Below are positions 7,682 to 15,077 of a stretch of 64,000 nt of DNA, piece after piece; the first letter of the stretch is position 1, and each line of letters starts with the position of its first letter. The translations under genes were made by a program, and so were the position numbers. Location of the stretch: the NCBI RefSeq assembly GCF_021611515.1, contig NZ_CP090960.1:3082001-3146000 (forward strand), in the 5' to 3' direction. Source of the stretch: Mariluticola halotolerans. GTDB taxonomy: Bacteria; Pseudomonadota; Alphaproteobacteria; Rhizobiales; Devosiaceae. The notes beneath the pieces were generated by a model. It searched no databases, was not told the DNA's origin, and saw only the letters and a list, made by a program, of their open reading frames with translations.

Positions 7682-8689
7682 TCAGGTTCCTTCCTGCGGG
7701 TGAACGGCAAACAGGGTGTCGGGCACAAGGCGGCCTGACGTGCCTTTGGTAAAGACGTTTCTTGCTTGCATCTGGGGGCTTTCGGGCACCTCGGAAAGCT
7801 TGACGATGGGGGACAGGCCCCAGCCTTCCTCCAGCGACCATTTTGCCAATTGGGCGCGGGTGTGTTCGGCAAAGAATTTTGCGAAGATTGTCTGCCAGTG
7901 ATCAATCAGGCTTTGGTCTGTATCTGCGACCAGAATATTGTCCCAATCAATGGCGGAGAGTTCTCCGGCACATCCCTGTTGCTCCATAATGCGTACAACC
8001 GCACGCATCATGTTGGGATTGTCGACCATGGCCCAGGTGACGAAACCGTCCTGGCAGGGCCATACCTGCTGCACGGCGGAGCTGCCCCTGACAAGAAGAT
8101 TGCCGTTACGCGTGCCGATGCGTCCGGTCCAGTCGAACATGACAGCTTCGCGATAGTTGGAAAGTGCCGCGGACTGAAGTGCCGAGAGGGCAATCTGCTG
8201 ACCCTCGCCGGTTCTGCGGCGTGCTTGCAGCCCCATCAGGGCGGCAGTTGCCGCCTGGATGCCGGTAAGGGCATAGCCTTGTTCCCCCGCCAGTCGCAGG
8301 GGCGGTTTGTCGGCTGGGCCGATAACCTTCATCAAACCTGATTGGGCCATCAGGGTCAGATCCGTTGCGGGACGGTGAGGCGCGGTGGCCGGCCAGCTTG
8401 TGATGATGATGTGCACCAGGTTCTGATTTTGTCCGGTGAGGGCTTCGACCTCTGGATGGGTGGTTGTGCGGCGATCATCGAGCAGGACGTCTGCGCCGCT
8501 GAGAAGATCTGTCAGGCTTTCATCCGTATCCCGCATGCCAAGGAGCCATGCGGCTTGCTGTGCTTTTGTGAGATTGTTGTTTAACGGCAGCCGCACAACA
8601 TCGGCACCGAGGCGCGCGAGAATTGAACCGCCGAAATCGCTGAAACGGTCGCCAAGTACAACGACTTTGGTGCCCTCAAGAAGGTTCAT
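7682..8689 (-). CDS. Degenerate family III CoA-transferase, catalytic Asp replaced by Gln
   Basis: A 335-residue member of the CaiB/BaiF family, about 50-60 residues shorter than usual. The fold is recognisable from LEGTKVVVLGDRFSDFGGSILARLGADVVRLP and from GEGQQIALSALQS, which aligns with GKGQHVDVAMADC of its downstream neighbour. At the catalytic Asp position it carries Gln (about residue 172), and the preceding conserved Asp is Ala. The reading frame is intact and its ATG overlaps the stop of the upstream transferase gene, so it is not a decaying pseudogene. I infer a non-catalytic or regulatory subunit that pairs with one of the flanking transferases; heteromeric members such as BbsEF are known. 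A changed activity cannot be excluded. Confidence 0.85.
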   Translation of the reverse strand: MNLLEGTKVVVLGDRFSDFGGSILARLGADVVRLPLNNNLTKAQQAAWLLGMRDTDESLTDLLSGADVLLDDRRTTTHPEVEALTGQNQNLVHIIITSWPATAPHRPATDLTLMAQSGLMKVIGPADKPPLRLAGEQGYALTGIQAATAALMGLQARRRTGEGQQIALSALQSAALSNYREAVMFDWTGRIGTRNGNLLVRGSSAVQQVWPCQDGFVTWAMVDNPNMMRAVVRIMEQQGCAGELSAIDWDNILVADTDQSLIDHWQTIFAKFFAEHTRAQLAKWSLEEGWGLSPIVKLSEVPESPQMQARNVFTKGTSGRLVPDTLFAVHPQEGT

Positions 8690-9876
8690 GACAAAGCTCC
8701 CTGCGCGGTGAGGTCGGCCACTTCTTGTGCTGACATGCCCAGCATTTCCTCGAATACTTCCCTGTTGTCTGCACCAAGGCAGGGCGCGGCGGTTACCCGA
8801 AAGGGCGTATCCGAGAACTGGTAAGGCGGGGCGGGCATTGCGCAGAGGCCCAGCACTGGATGCTCGATTTGCAGGAAGTGACCTGCAGCCCGCAAATCAG
8901 GATGTTGTGACAGTTCCTTGCCATCGATCACGGCTGCTGCGGCGACGCCAGCCTTTGCAAGTGTCTGCTCCAACGCCTGCTTGTCCCAGCCAGCCACGAG
9001 CCTGCTAAGGTGTGTGTCGATGAGGTCCCGGTGTGTACGCCGGTCAGTGGCGGTGGGATATTGCTCTGCGAGTGTCGCTTCGCCAAGTTCGCTGCACAAA
9101 GCCTGCCACATCGCGTCAGTTTCGCAGGCGATGGCGATCCATGCATCGTCACCCTCACAACGATAAACGCCGTGCGGCGCCATTAGCGGGTCGCTGTTGG
9201 CGGGCTTTTCGGCCGGCATTTCTGCGAACAGGTCGCCGGCGCACATTGCCATGGCTTCGATCTGACTGACATCCACATGGCAGCCAAGACCGGTTTTTGC
9301 CTTGTGTTCGAGCGCTGAGAGAATGGCAATCGTAAGGAACATGGGGGCCACGACGTCGCCATAGGCAAAAGGGGTCATATGAGGCGGGGAATCCGGCCAA
9401 CCGGTCATCTCGGCGCTGCCGGAATAGGCGGCGGCAGAATTTCCATATCCGCGAAACTGTCCCAGGGGGCCGGTTTTGCCGGCCACGGACACGCTTGCCA
9501 GAATTATGCCGGGGCGGATTTGCTGCAATTGTTCGTAGCCAAGACCGATGCGTTCCATGAAGCCGGGGCCGAAATTCTCAACCACGACATCGGCCCAGGC
9601 GACGAGCTTTTTGGCTATTTCAACTCCTTGCGGATCGGCAAGGTTGATGGTGATACTTTTCTTGGATGTATTGGTCTGGGCGAAAAAGGCCGAGGCATCC
9701 GGATTTTTGCGATCACCCTTGGCGAATGGCGGCGACATGCGGCCAAGATCGAGACGTTTGCGGGATTCAATCTTGATGACCAGCGCGCCATTGTCTGCCA
9801 GGTCCTTGGTAGAACGCGGCCCGGCTCCGACCCAGCTGAAATCGGCGATTTTCAAACCATCGAGTGCGTGTGTCAT
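8686..9876 (-). CDS. Family III CoA-transferase (CaiB/BaiF type)
   Basis: A 396-residue CoA-transferase of normal length. It opens with LKIADFSWVGAGPRSTKDLADNG and has the active-site segment GLGCHVDVSQIEA; the residue at the catalytic Asp position is Glu, about residue 207, a substitution I recall in part of this family. The Glu may still form the anhydride intermediate, but activity should not be taken for granted. Its stop overlaps the start of the degenerate transferase and its own start overlaps the dehydratase-like gene, so four genes are translationally coupled. The close coupling to the truncated paralogue makes these two the best guess for a heteromer. Confidence 0.9.
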   Translation of the reverse strand: MTHALDGLKIADFSWVGAGPRSTKDLADNGALVIKIESRKRLDLGRMSPPFAKGDRKNPDASAFFAQTNTSKKSITINLADPQGVEIAKKLVAWADVVVENFGPGFMERIGLGYEQLQQIRPGIILASVSVAGKTGPLGQFRGYGNSAAAYSGSAEMTGWPDSPPHMTPFAYGDVVAPMFLTIAILSALEHKAKTGLGCHVDVSQIEAMAMCAGDLFAEMPAEKPANSDPLMAPHGVYRCEGDDAWIAIACETDAMWQALCSELGEATLAEQYPTATDRRTHRDLIDTHLSRLVAGWDKQALEQTLAKAGVAAAAVIDGKELSQHPDLRAAGHFLQIEHPVLGLCAMPAPPYQFSDTPFRVTAAPCLGADNREVFEEMLGMSAQEVADLTAQGALS

Positions 9877-11126
9877 GCGACCTCCTCCAATACCTCGTCG
9901 AGGGTTTCGGCGACTTTTGCCGTAATGGATGCGCTATCCCAATCGCGCGGATCGACCATGTCGGACCAAACTTCAATAACCCTGACGCCTGCCTCTTCCA
10001 GCGCCCGTTTGGCAAACAGTGACCCATAGCCGGAGAACCGGTCGTGTTGCGGAATAAGCATGAGCGCTACATCGATGCGGAATTTCTTCGCCTGATGTAC
10101 CAGCCATTCATTGACCCAAGGGGGCTGATGCAATTGCTCGTTCATCGCGGAAATACGGGCCGCAAGCGCGCGCATCGGGTCGCCGTTCAATTCACGAATG
10201 TAACCGTCGGCGGCGAAGGGGAGATACATTGACCATGCAAAAACTGCGCCGTGACTTTCCTCGAACGCCTTGTAGAAAGATGTGTCAAACCACAGCCCGG
10301 CGCCTACCCACATCATGCGGATTTTCTCGTTCGGGCAAACGGCCTCATCCTTTTCAATCCGTTCGGCAATTTCGCTTCTGAATGCGGCGACATGATCCAG
10401 CGCCCAATCGGAGCCCCGGTGCCATTGCGGGATCATGACGTTTGGCATTTGCTCGGCAATGCCCATGGGAACACGCGGGGCATCGGCGATCAGGGTTGTG
10501 ACCTCATCAAGGATGCGTTCCTGGGTGTTGATGCGCTCCATGTAGATTGCAAATTTTTCAGCATCGAAATGCCGCCCGGTAAACTCTTCCAGTGCCTTGA
10601 CGAGAACTTCGAGTTCTGTGACCTGAAGGTTCAGGCGCTCCGTGCCATAAAGGTTTTCCCAATCCGTTCGTGCGTGTGCCCACCATTCAGGCTCGGGGTT
10701 TTGCACACCGGGTGCGGAAAGCAGGTGCAGGGGGGCGCCGCTCAATTCGGCCCAGCGCTGAAAAATGCGTGCGTGTTCGTCCGAGCTTTGCCGTGCACAT
10801 AGCAGCGCCGGAGAAGGCAGGCCGCCCCAGGGCTGACGGGTGACGTCCCCTTCCATTTGCGCCATCAGGGGCAGGCTGGAATAGCGGGGCAGGTTTTCGT
10901 GAAAGCCGGTTTTCTGCATCCAGTCAAAGAAATAGGGGGCCTGTTGTTTGGCGGCGATGACGGCTGACCACCACTGGTTTGTAACCAGGGGCACATCCAT
11001 GAAATGAAACAACTCATGGGGTGTGTCTGCGTTGGCAAATACATAGGCTTCGCCGTCGGTGATCCGTCGCCGCAGGCCTTTGATCCATTCTTTCTGATAT
11101 GCTGCTGCCTGTGCCGCTGCGGTCAT
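9873..11126 (-). CDS. 2-hydroxyacyl-CoA dehydratase-like subunit lacking [4Fe-4S] cysteines
   Basis: A 417-residue protein of the HgdB/BcrC/FldC superfamily. The start is the ATG at 11126, which overlaps the upstream gene's TGA. Family-like parts are GEAYVFANADTPHELFHFMDVP near residues 25-46 (the usual Y-x-P-x-E-L entry) and EAGVRVIEVWSDMVDPRDWD near the C terminus (usually GIPVLxIExDxxDxR). The three cluster cysteines of active members are not there: the first region reads YSSLPL (82-87), the second RQSSDEH (112-118) and the third PQHDRFSG (359-366). Its only cysteines are C110 and C264, away from those positions. No ATPase activator gene is in the window. It is paired with the next gene as two subunits usually are. 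The true reaction is unknown. Confidence 0.8.
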   Translation of the reverse strand: MTAAAQAAAYQKEWIKGLRRRITDGEAYVFANADTPHELFHFMDVPLVTNQWWSAVIAAKQQAPYFFDWMQKTGFHENLPRYSSLPLMAQMEGDVTRQPWGGLPSPALLCARQSSDEHARIFQRWAELSGAPLHLLSAPGVQNPEPEWWAHARTDWENLYGTERLNLQVTELEVLVKALEEFTGRHFDAEKFAIYMERINTQERILDEVTTLIADAPRVPMGIAEQMPNVMIPQWHRGSDWALDHVAAFRSEIAERIEKDEAVCPNEKIRMMWVGAGLWFDTSFYKAFEESHGAVFAWSMYLPFAADGYIRELNGDPMRALAARISAMNEQLHQPPWVNEWLVHQAKKFRIDVALMLIPQHDRFSGYGSLFAKRALEEAGVRVIEVWSDMVDPRDWDSASITAKVAETLDEVLEEVA

Positions 11127-12205
11127 TGAAGCGACTCCAGTACGCGTTGTTTTGTTTGCGATATCCACGCATTGGATGGCCGGAACGGGACAAAACCCAG
11201 ATCGATGAAACGGGCACCTTTTGCATGCGCCTGATCGCGGATACGGGGGACTTCCCAGCCGAAACTGTCGTCATTGTGATCGACGGCGGAGACGACGAGG
11301 TCACAGTTTTCGAGACGGCTTTGCAATGCTGCACCAAAATTTTCGGCGGGATTGGCGCGAATGTTCAGCGGGTCGGTGGCGATGGCGTGGATGAGGGTTT
11401 CGGCGTCGGTCGCCGTTGAGATATCGTAGCCCCACACATCACCAAAGGGCATGAGATCGGCTTGAAGTGTGCCGATTTCGCTGCAGATTTCGCGCAGACT
11501 GATATCATCGCAGGCGGTGCCGACAAGGCCGATACGCGTCTCAGCACTGACTGGTTTTTCCGCGGGCAGGGCGGACAATGCCGCGAGATGGGCGTTGGGG
11601 GAAAGCCAGCGGCCTGCCGCCCGATAGACAAACCGGTTCGCGCCATTGCAGGCGATTTGATCAACAGCTTTCCGGCGTTCCTTTTCAACAGAAAGGGCAG
11701 CCTTGAGTTCGTTATCATCAACCACCAGGCCCTGTTCAGCAAGGACGCCGATCAGGCGGGTGAGTTCAGTGAGGTTATATGTGCGCGCAGCGTCTGTATC
11801 TGTATGTGCGAGGTTCCACAGGTGCAGAACAGGCCCTTTGCGGGAGACCATGTTCTGGCGACGTAATTCGCTGGCATATTGATATGCGGCCAGCCCGGCG
11901 ACATCGTCGCGGGCAAAGATGATGATGGCAAAATGGTCGAAGGCACCTGCCGCGAACCGGTGCAGGAACCGGGTGGTGAACTCATCAAGGAAGCTTTCCG
12001 CAATCTCGTCGACCAGATCTATTTTGGGGCCGTCAGTGGCGTCAGCCAGTGGTGGTGCCTTGATGTCTGCACAAAAGCCGCCAGCTGCATGGAGCAAGGG
12101 AGCGGGAATGCCGTCGCCAAACAAGCCTACAAGCGGCGCACCATTGGTTGCGATGCCATCAGCACGTTCGCGAAATGCGCGTTGCAGTTCATGCTTCGCG
12201 TCCAT
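11123..12205 (-). CDS. 2-hydroxyacyl-CoA dehydratase-like second subunit, cluster cysteines absent
   Basis: A 360-residue partner of the 9873-11126 product and first gene of the minus-strand operon. The N-terminal region VGLFGDGIPAPLLHAAGGFCAD resembles the P-x-E-x-x-x-A-A-G turn of the superfamily. Where active subunits carry Cys-Asp after a hydrophobic strand, this one reads HFAIIIFARDDVAG (91-104), and where the third cysteine is expected it reads VDHNDDSFG (308-316). It has cysteines at 45, 186, 232, 241 and 301, none in the ligand contexts. It is also short for the family. The upstream gap (12206-12343) holds a probable MarR operator, so it should be derepressed by the pathway substrate or its CoA ester. 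Family membership is less certain than for its partner. Confidence 0.7.
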   Translation of the reverse strand: MDAKHELQRAFRERADGIATNGAPLVGLFGDGIPAPLLHAAGGFCADIKAPPLADATDGPKIDLVDEIAESFLDEFTTRFLHRFAAGAFDHFAIIIFARDDVAGLAAYQYASELRRQNMVSRKGPVLHLWNLAHTDTDAARTYNLTELTRLIGVLAEQGLVVDDNELKAALSVEKERRKAVDQIACNGANRFVYRAAGRWLSPNAHLAALSALPAEKPVSAETRIGLVGTACDDISLREICSEIGTLQADLMPFGDVWGYDISTATDAETLIHAIATDPLNIRANPAENFGAALQSRLENCDLVVSAVDHNDDSFGWEVPRIRDQAHAKGARFIDLGFVPFRPSNAWISQTKQRVLESLQ

Positions 12206-12241
12206 GTGCCACCCTCCCCAAGTGCAGACATTTCTAGCTCT

Positions 12242-12263
12242 ATTAGTTAACTTTGGAAACTAT
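12242..12263. promoter_or_regulatory. Probable MarR operator, site 1
   Basis: ATTAGTT-N8-AAACTAT. It contains the inverted arms TAGTT and AACTA, and lies between the divergent dehydratase-like operon and marR, 37 bp from the operon start and 81 bp from marR. An identically spaced copy occurs in reverse orientation at 12870-12891; the two agree at 18 of 22 positions. Position and repetition suggest the site bound by the adjacent MarR protein. Confidence 0.7.
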
Positions 12264-12343
12264 TTTTGGATGTTTGTCAATATGGCCGGTTTGACAATTT
12301 TGAGTCCGCCCGGTAGCTAGGGAGCGTTGTCGAGGGGTGTGAA

Positions 12344-12829
12344 ATGGCAGGATTTTCGATGGATCAGAGCAATGACGGAACCGTGCGTCTCGGTCATCTC
12401 GCCTCGGATCTGTCGTTCGCCACGCGCGCCTTGCGCGCCCGCCTGAGAGACCAGAATGCCGCGTTCTACAAAACGCATGGTGTGGAGTCGGGTGGCATCG
12501 CCATTCTCAGCCTTATCGGCCTGAATCCAGGCATTTCCCAGAAGGAACTGGCCGGTGCGATTGTGCTGAAGAAGTCCGCCATGACCAAGGTTGTGAACCA
12601 GATGGAGGCACAAGGTCTGATCGAACGCCGAAAGGGCGATGGCGACAAAAGGGTCAATGCTTTGTATCTGAGCGCTGTCGGCACGCAGCATTACAACAGC
12701 ATGATGTCTGACATGCTTGAGCGGCAAAATAGACTGCTGGCCCCGCTGTCACCGGGCGAGCGTACGCTTTTCTTTGAGATGATGTGGCGCTTGATCGATC
12801 AGTTCGACGGTGACGCCGACGCAGAATGA
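12344..12829 (+). CDS. MarR family transcriptional regulator
   Basis: A 161-residue winged-helix regulator. The DNA-binding part spans about residues 55-115, with GISQKELAGAIVLKKSAMTKVV as helix-turn-helix and the basic wing ERRKGDGDKRVNALYLS. Ribosome site GAGGGG lies 6 nt before the ATG. It is divergent from the dehydratase/CoA-transferase operon and upstream of another CoA-transferase in the same direction. Both flanking intergenic regions carry the same operator-like sequence. MarR proteins near acyl-CoA genes commonly respond to the pathway's acid or CoA thioester, so it is probably a substrate-relieved repressor of this regulon and of itself. Confidence 0.93.
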   Translation: MAGFSMDQSNDGTVRLGHLASDLSFATRALRARLRDQNAAFYKTHGVESGGIAILSLIGLNPGISQKELAGAIVLKKSAMTKVVNQMEAQGLIERRKGDGDKRVNALYLSAVGTQHYNSMMSDMLERQNRLLAPLSPGERTLFFEMMWRLIDQFDGDADAE

Positions 12830-12869
12830 CCGGCCGTATGGCCGCCGGGGTTGACATCCTCTTGTATAT

Positions 12870-12891
12870 ATAGTTTCCGTAGTGAACTAAT
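12870..12891. promoter_or_regulatory. Probable MarR operator, site 2
   Basis: On the plus strand ATAGTTT-N8-AACTAAT, which is the reverse complement of the site at 12242-12263 with the same 8-bp spacer. It lies 28 bp before the CoA-transferase ATG at 12920, downstream of marR, with TTGACA at 12851-12856. This would place the fourth CoA-transferase in the same regulon. Confidence 0.7.
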
Positions 12892-12919
12892 TGATGTGTG
12901 ATTTCGGGAGAAAAATGAC

Positions 12920-14095
12920 ATGGCTCAGCCACTCGCTGGTGTGCGCGTTGCAGATTTCAGCCATGTAATCGCGGGGCCTTTGGCAACGCAATTTCTTTGT
13001 TTGCTGGGCGCAGAAGTCATCAAGGTGGAGCCGCCGACCGGTGACGTCATGCGCTATTATACGCAAGATGCGGCACGGCGCGGGGCGGCGGAACCGTTCA
13101 TCGGGGTCAATGCCGGCAAGAAGTCTGTGGTAATTGACCTTAAGACCGATGCGGGTCGGGCAGCCGCGCACGCCCTTGTTAAAAGCAGTGACATATTCAT
13201 CGAAAATTTCAGGCCTGCTGTGGCCGAGCGGTTGGGATTGGGCGCTGCGGAACTGCGCAAGCTCAATCCGTCGCTGATTTATTGCTCGGTATCGGGTTAT
13301 GGCCAGGAAGGTCCCTATCGTGATTTTCCGGCGATCGACCAGGTCATTCAAAGTGTGGCCGGACTGATGAACCTGTCGGGGCAGGAGGGCGATCCCGCGC
13401 AGCGTGTCGGGTTCCCGATTGTTGATACCTACACGGCCCTTTTGACCGCCTTTGCCATTCTGGCGGCTTACGTGCAGAACAAGGCGGACCCTGAAGGGCG
13501 CGGGCAGGTTGTTGATGTGTCGATGTTTGATGCAACCATGGTGATGATGAGTTCGGTTGTCGGTCCGCGGCTTATTTCGGGTTTGCGCCCCAGCCGCGTG
13601 GGCAATCGCGGGTTCTCGGGCGCACCGACTGCGGATACATTCGATACCGCGGATGGTCAGATTACGGTGGGCGCCGTGCAACAGGTCCAGGTCGAACGCA
13701 TGTTCGAGGTTATGGGATGCTCGGGGCTGTTGGATGACATGCGTTTTGCGACACCTGACGTCCGAATGGAAAATGATACCGCCTTGCAGGCCGAGTTGAC
13801 CGCGATATTCAAAACGGGTTCGGCACTTGATTGGGAAAAGCGGCTTTCAAAAGCTGGCGTGCCTGCCGGTAAAGTGCGCGATTTTGATGAAGCGATTGAA
13901 TTTCAGAAACAACACGAACGTGATCTGTTTCTCTCGATCGAGGACAGGATCACGGGCAAGCCAGTGCAAATTCTCAATGCCGGATTTCAGTTTCAGCATG
14001 ACGGTCCCGGGACAAACGGGCCCGCGCCAACGCTTGGCGAGCACACGGATGAAATCATGCGCGAAATCGGTGTGGTTCACAGTAAATCCGCCTGA
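12920..14095 (+). CDS. Family III CoA-transferase (CaiB/BaiF type)
   Basis: A 391-residue enzyme with complete family features: VRVADFSHVIAGPLATQFL at the start, VEPPTGDVMR, a CoA-contacting IENFRPAVAERLGLG segment, and GRGQVVDVSMFDA, whose last Asp (about residue 204) is the catalytic one. The ribosome site CGGGAGAAAA precedes the ATG at 12920. It has its own promoter region with a MarR operator copy, so it is coregulated with the divergent operon rather than part of it. It resembles the transferase at 31557 more than the operon trio by eye. It probably moves CoA to or from the substrate or a pathway product. Confidence 0.93.
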   Translation: MAQPLAGVRVADFSHVIAGPLATQFLCLLGAEVIKVEPPTGDVMRYYTQDAARRGAAEPFIGVNAGKKSVVIDLKTDAGRAAAHALVKSSDIFIENFRPAVAERLGLGAAELRKLNPSLIYCSVSGYGQEGPYRDFPAIDQVIQSVAGLMNLSGQEGDPAQRVGFPIVDTYTALLTAFAILAAYVQNKADPEGRGQVVDVSMFDATMVMMSSVVGPRLISGLRPSRVGNRGFSGAPTADTFDTADGQITVGAVQQVQVERMFEVMGCSGLLDDMRFATPDVRMENDTALQAELTAIFKTGSALDWEKRLSKAGVPAGKVRDFDEAIEFQKQHERDLFLSIEDRITGKPVQILNAGFQFQHDGPGTNGPAPTLGEHTDEIMREIGVVHSKSA

Positions 14096-14140
14096 ACGCG
14101 ATGATGCTCACCTCCGCACCGCGAGGGGGGTGGTGAGTGA

Positions 14141-14167
14141 CAGCCCGCAGATTTTCCCCACGGGCTG
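14141..14167. terminator. Hairpin between convergent CoA-transferase and SDR genes
   Basis: CAGCCCG (14141-14147) pairs with CGGGCTG (14161-14167) across a 13-nt loop containing TTTT. A second, shorter pair (CTCACC 14107-14112 with GGTGAG 14132-14137) precedes it. Together they probably separate the two convergent transcripts, but neither is a textbook intrinsic terminator. Confidence 0.4.
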
Positions 14168-14217
14168 CAATATGTGGCCTCTGCCTCGGGCACAAGGGGC
14201 GAATCCCAGGGGAAGGA

Positions 14218-14976
14218 TCAGCCAGCCTTGGCCCATTCGACCGCGTCGGCGCCCGCGGGCAGGCGAGTGGGGCAATCGGGATCGGTGGCGGCTTGCCAGA
14301 TGGCTTCGGCTACATCTTGAGGGTAGGTGATCGGCGCGTTCTCTCCAGATGACTGCATGTGGCCCATGACGGTTTGTACGAGGCCGGAATAGGTTTCAGA
14401 AAAGCCGCCTTTTGCGGCAATTTGCGCCTGTGCGGTCTGAGCGAAACTGGTTCCTGGCGCACGCCCCGGGATGACGGCGATGGCGCGAATGCCAAATTCA
14501 GCGAGTTCGATGGCAACGGATTCAGTAAAGGCGTTGATGGCCGCCTTGCTGGCGGTATAGACCGAGAGCAGGGGTAGAGCGCGCATTGTGGTGCTTGAAG
14601 TCACGTTGATCACAATACCCGATTTTTGGGCGCGGAATTGCGGCAGGATAGCCTGGGTCATCGCCATGGTCGCAAAGGTGTTGGTCTCAAAAAGTTGCCG
14701 AATTGTCTTCATCGACATGCCCTCGAGCGCATCGAGCCAGCCAATGCCGGCATTGTTGACCAGCACATCAATATCGCCCGCTGCTTCCAGCGCCGAAGCA
14801 ATACTGGCTGGATCGGTGACATCGAGGGGCAAGATGCGCAACCTGTCGGATGCGGGCAGGATGTCCTGTTTTGGTGTGCGCATCGTTGCGATGACGGTCC
14901 AGTCGCGCTCGAGGAAGTAGCGGGCGGTTTCAAGGCCGAAACCTGACGAACACCCAGTAATCATAATGGTTTTCAT
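14218..14976 (-). CDS. Short-chain dehydrogenase/reductase
   Basis: A 252-residue NAD(P)-dependent oxidoreductase. The dinucleotide motif is TGCSSGFGLETARYF at residues 7-21, the NAG motif is VNNAGIG, and the catalytic triad is completed by the Ser in NVTSSTT and YTASKAA. The ATG at 14976 begins MKTIMITGCSSG; upstream codons in frame to 15012 are not SDR-like. It resembles the classical SDR group with a GFG turn, often annotated as oxidoreductases of unknown substrate. The divergent AraC regulator 101 bp away probably controls it. It is not obviously tied to either neighbouring catabolic cluster. Confidence 0.92.
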   Translation of the reverse strand: MKTIMITGCSSGFGLETARYFLERDWTVIATMRTPKQDILPASDRLRILPLDVTDPASIASALEAAGDIDVLVNNAGIGWLDALEGMSMKTIRQLFETNTFATMAMTQAILPQFRAQKSGIVINVTSSTTMRALPLLSVYTASKAAINAFTESVAIELAEFGIRAIAVIPGRAPGTSFAQTAQAQIAAKGGFSETYSGLVQTVMGHMQSSGENAPITYPQDVAEAIWQAATDPDCPTRLPAGADAVEWAKAG

Positions 14977-15077
14977 GGAAGCGTCCAATCTCTGGTTGTG
15001 AGGGGTGCACAAGGTTTAGACATTTGCGTTAGGACTTTATATAGTTTGGCGTCCGTATTTTGTTAGGAACAGTCCTG

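Noticed and set aside
7682-8689. Reading the short CoA-transferase as a pseudogene
   Set aside because: The frame is uninterrupted over 335 codons and is coupled at both ends to intact genes; substitution at the active site suits a retained subunit better.
12851-12876. Standard promoter formed by TTGACA and TATATA before the CoA-transferase
   Set aside because: The spacing between the two (8 bp) is far too short, and no -10 lies 16-18 bp downstream of TTGACA.
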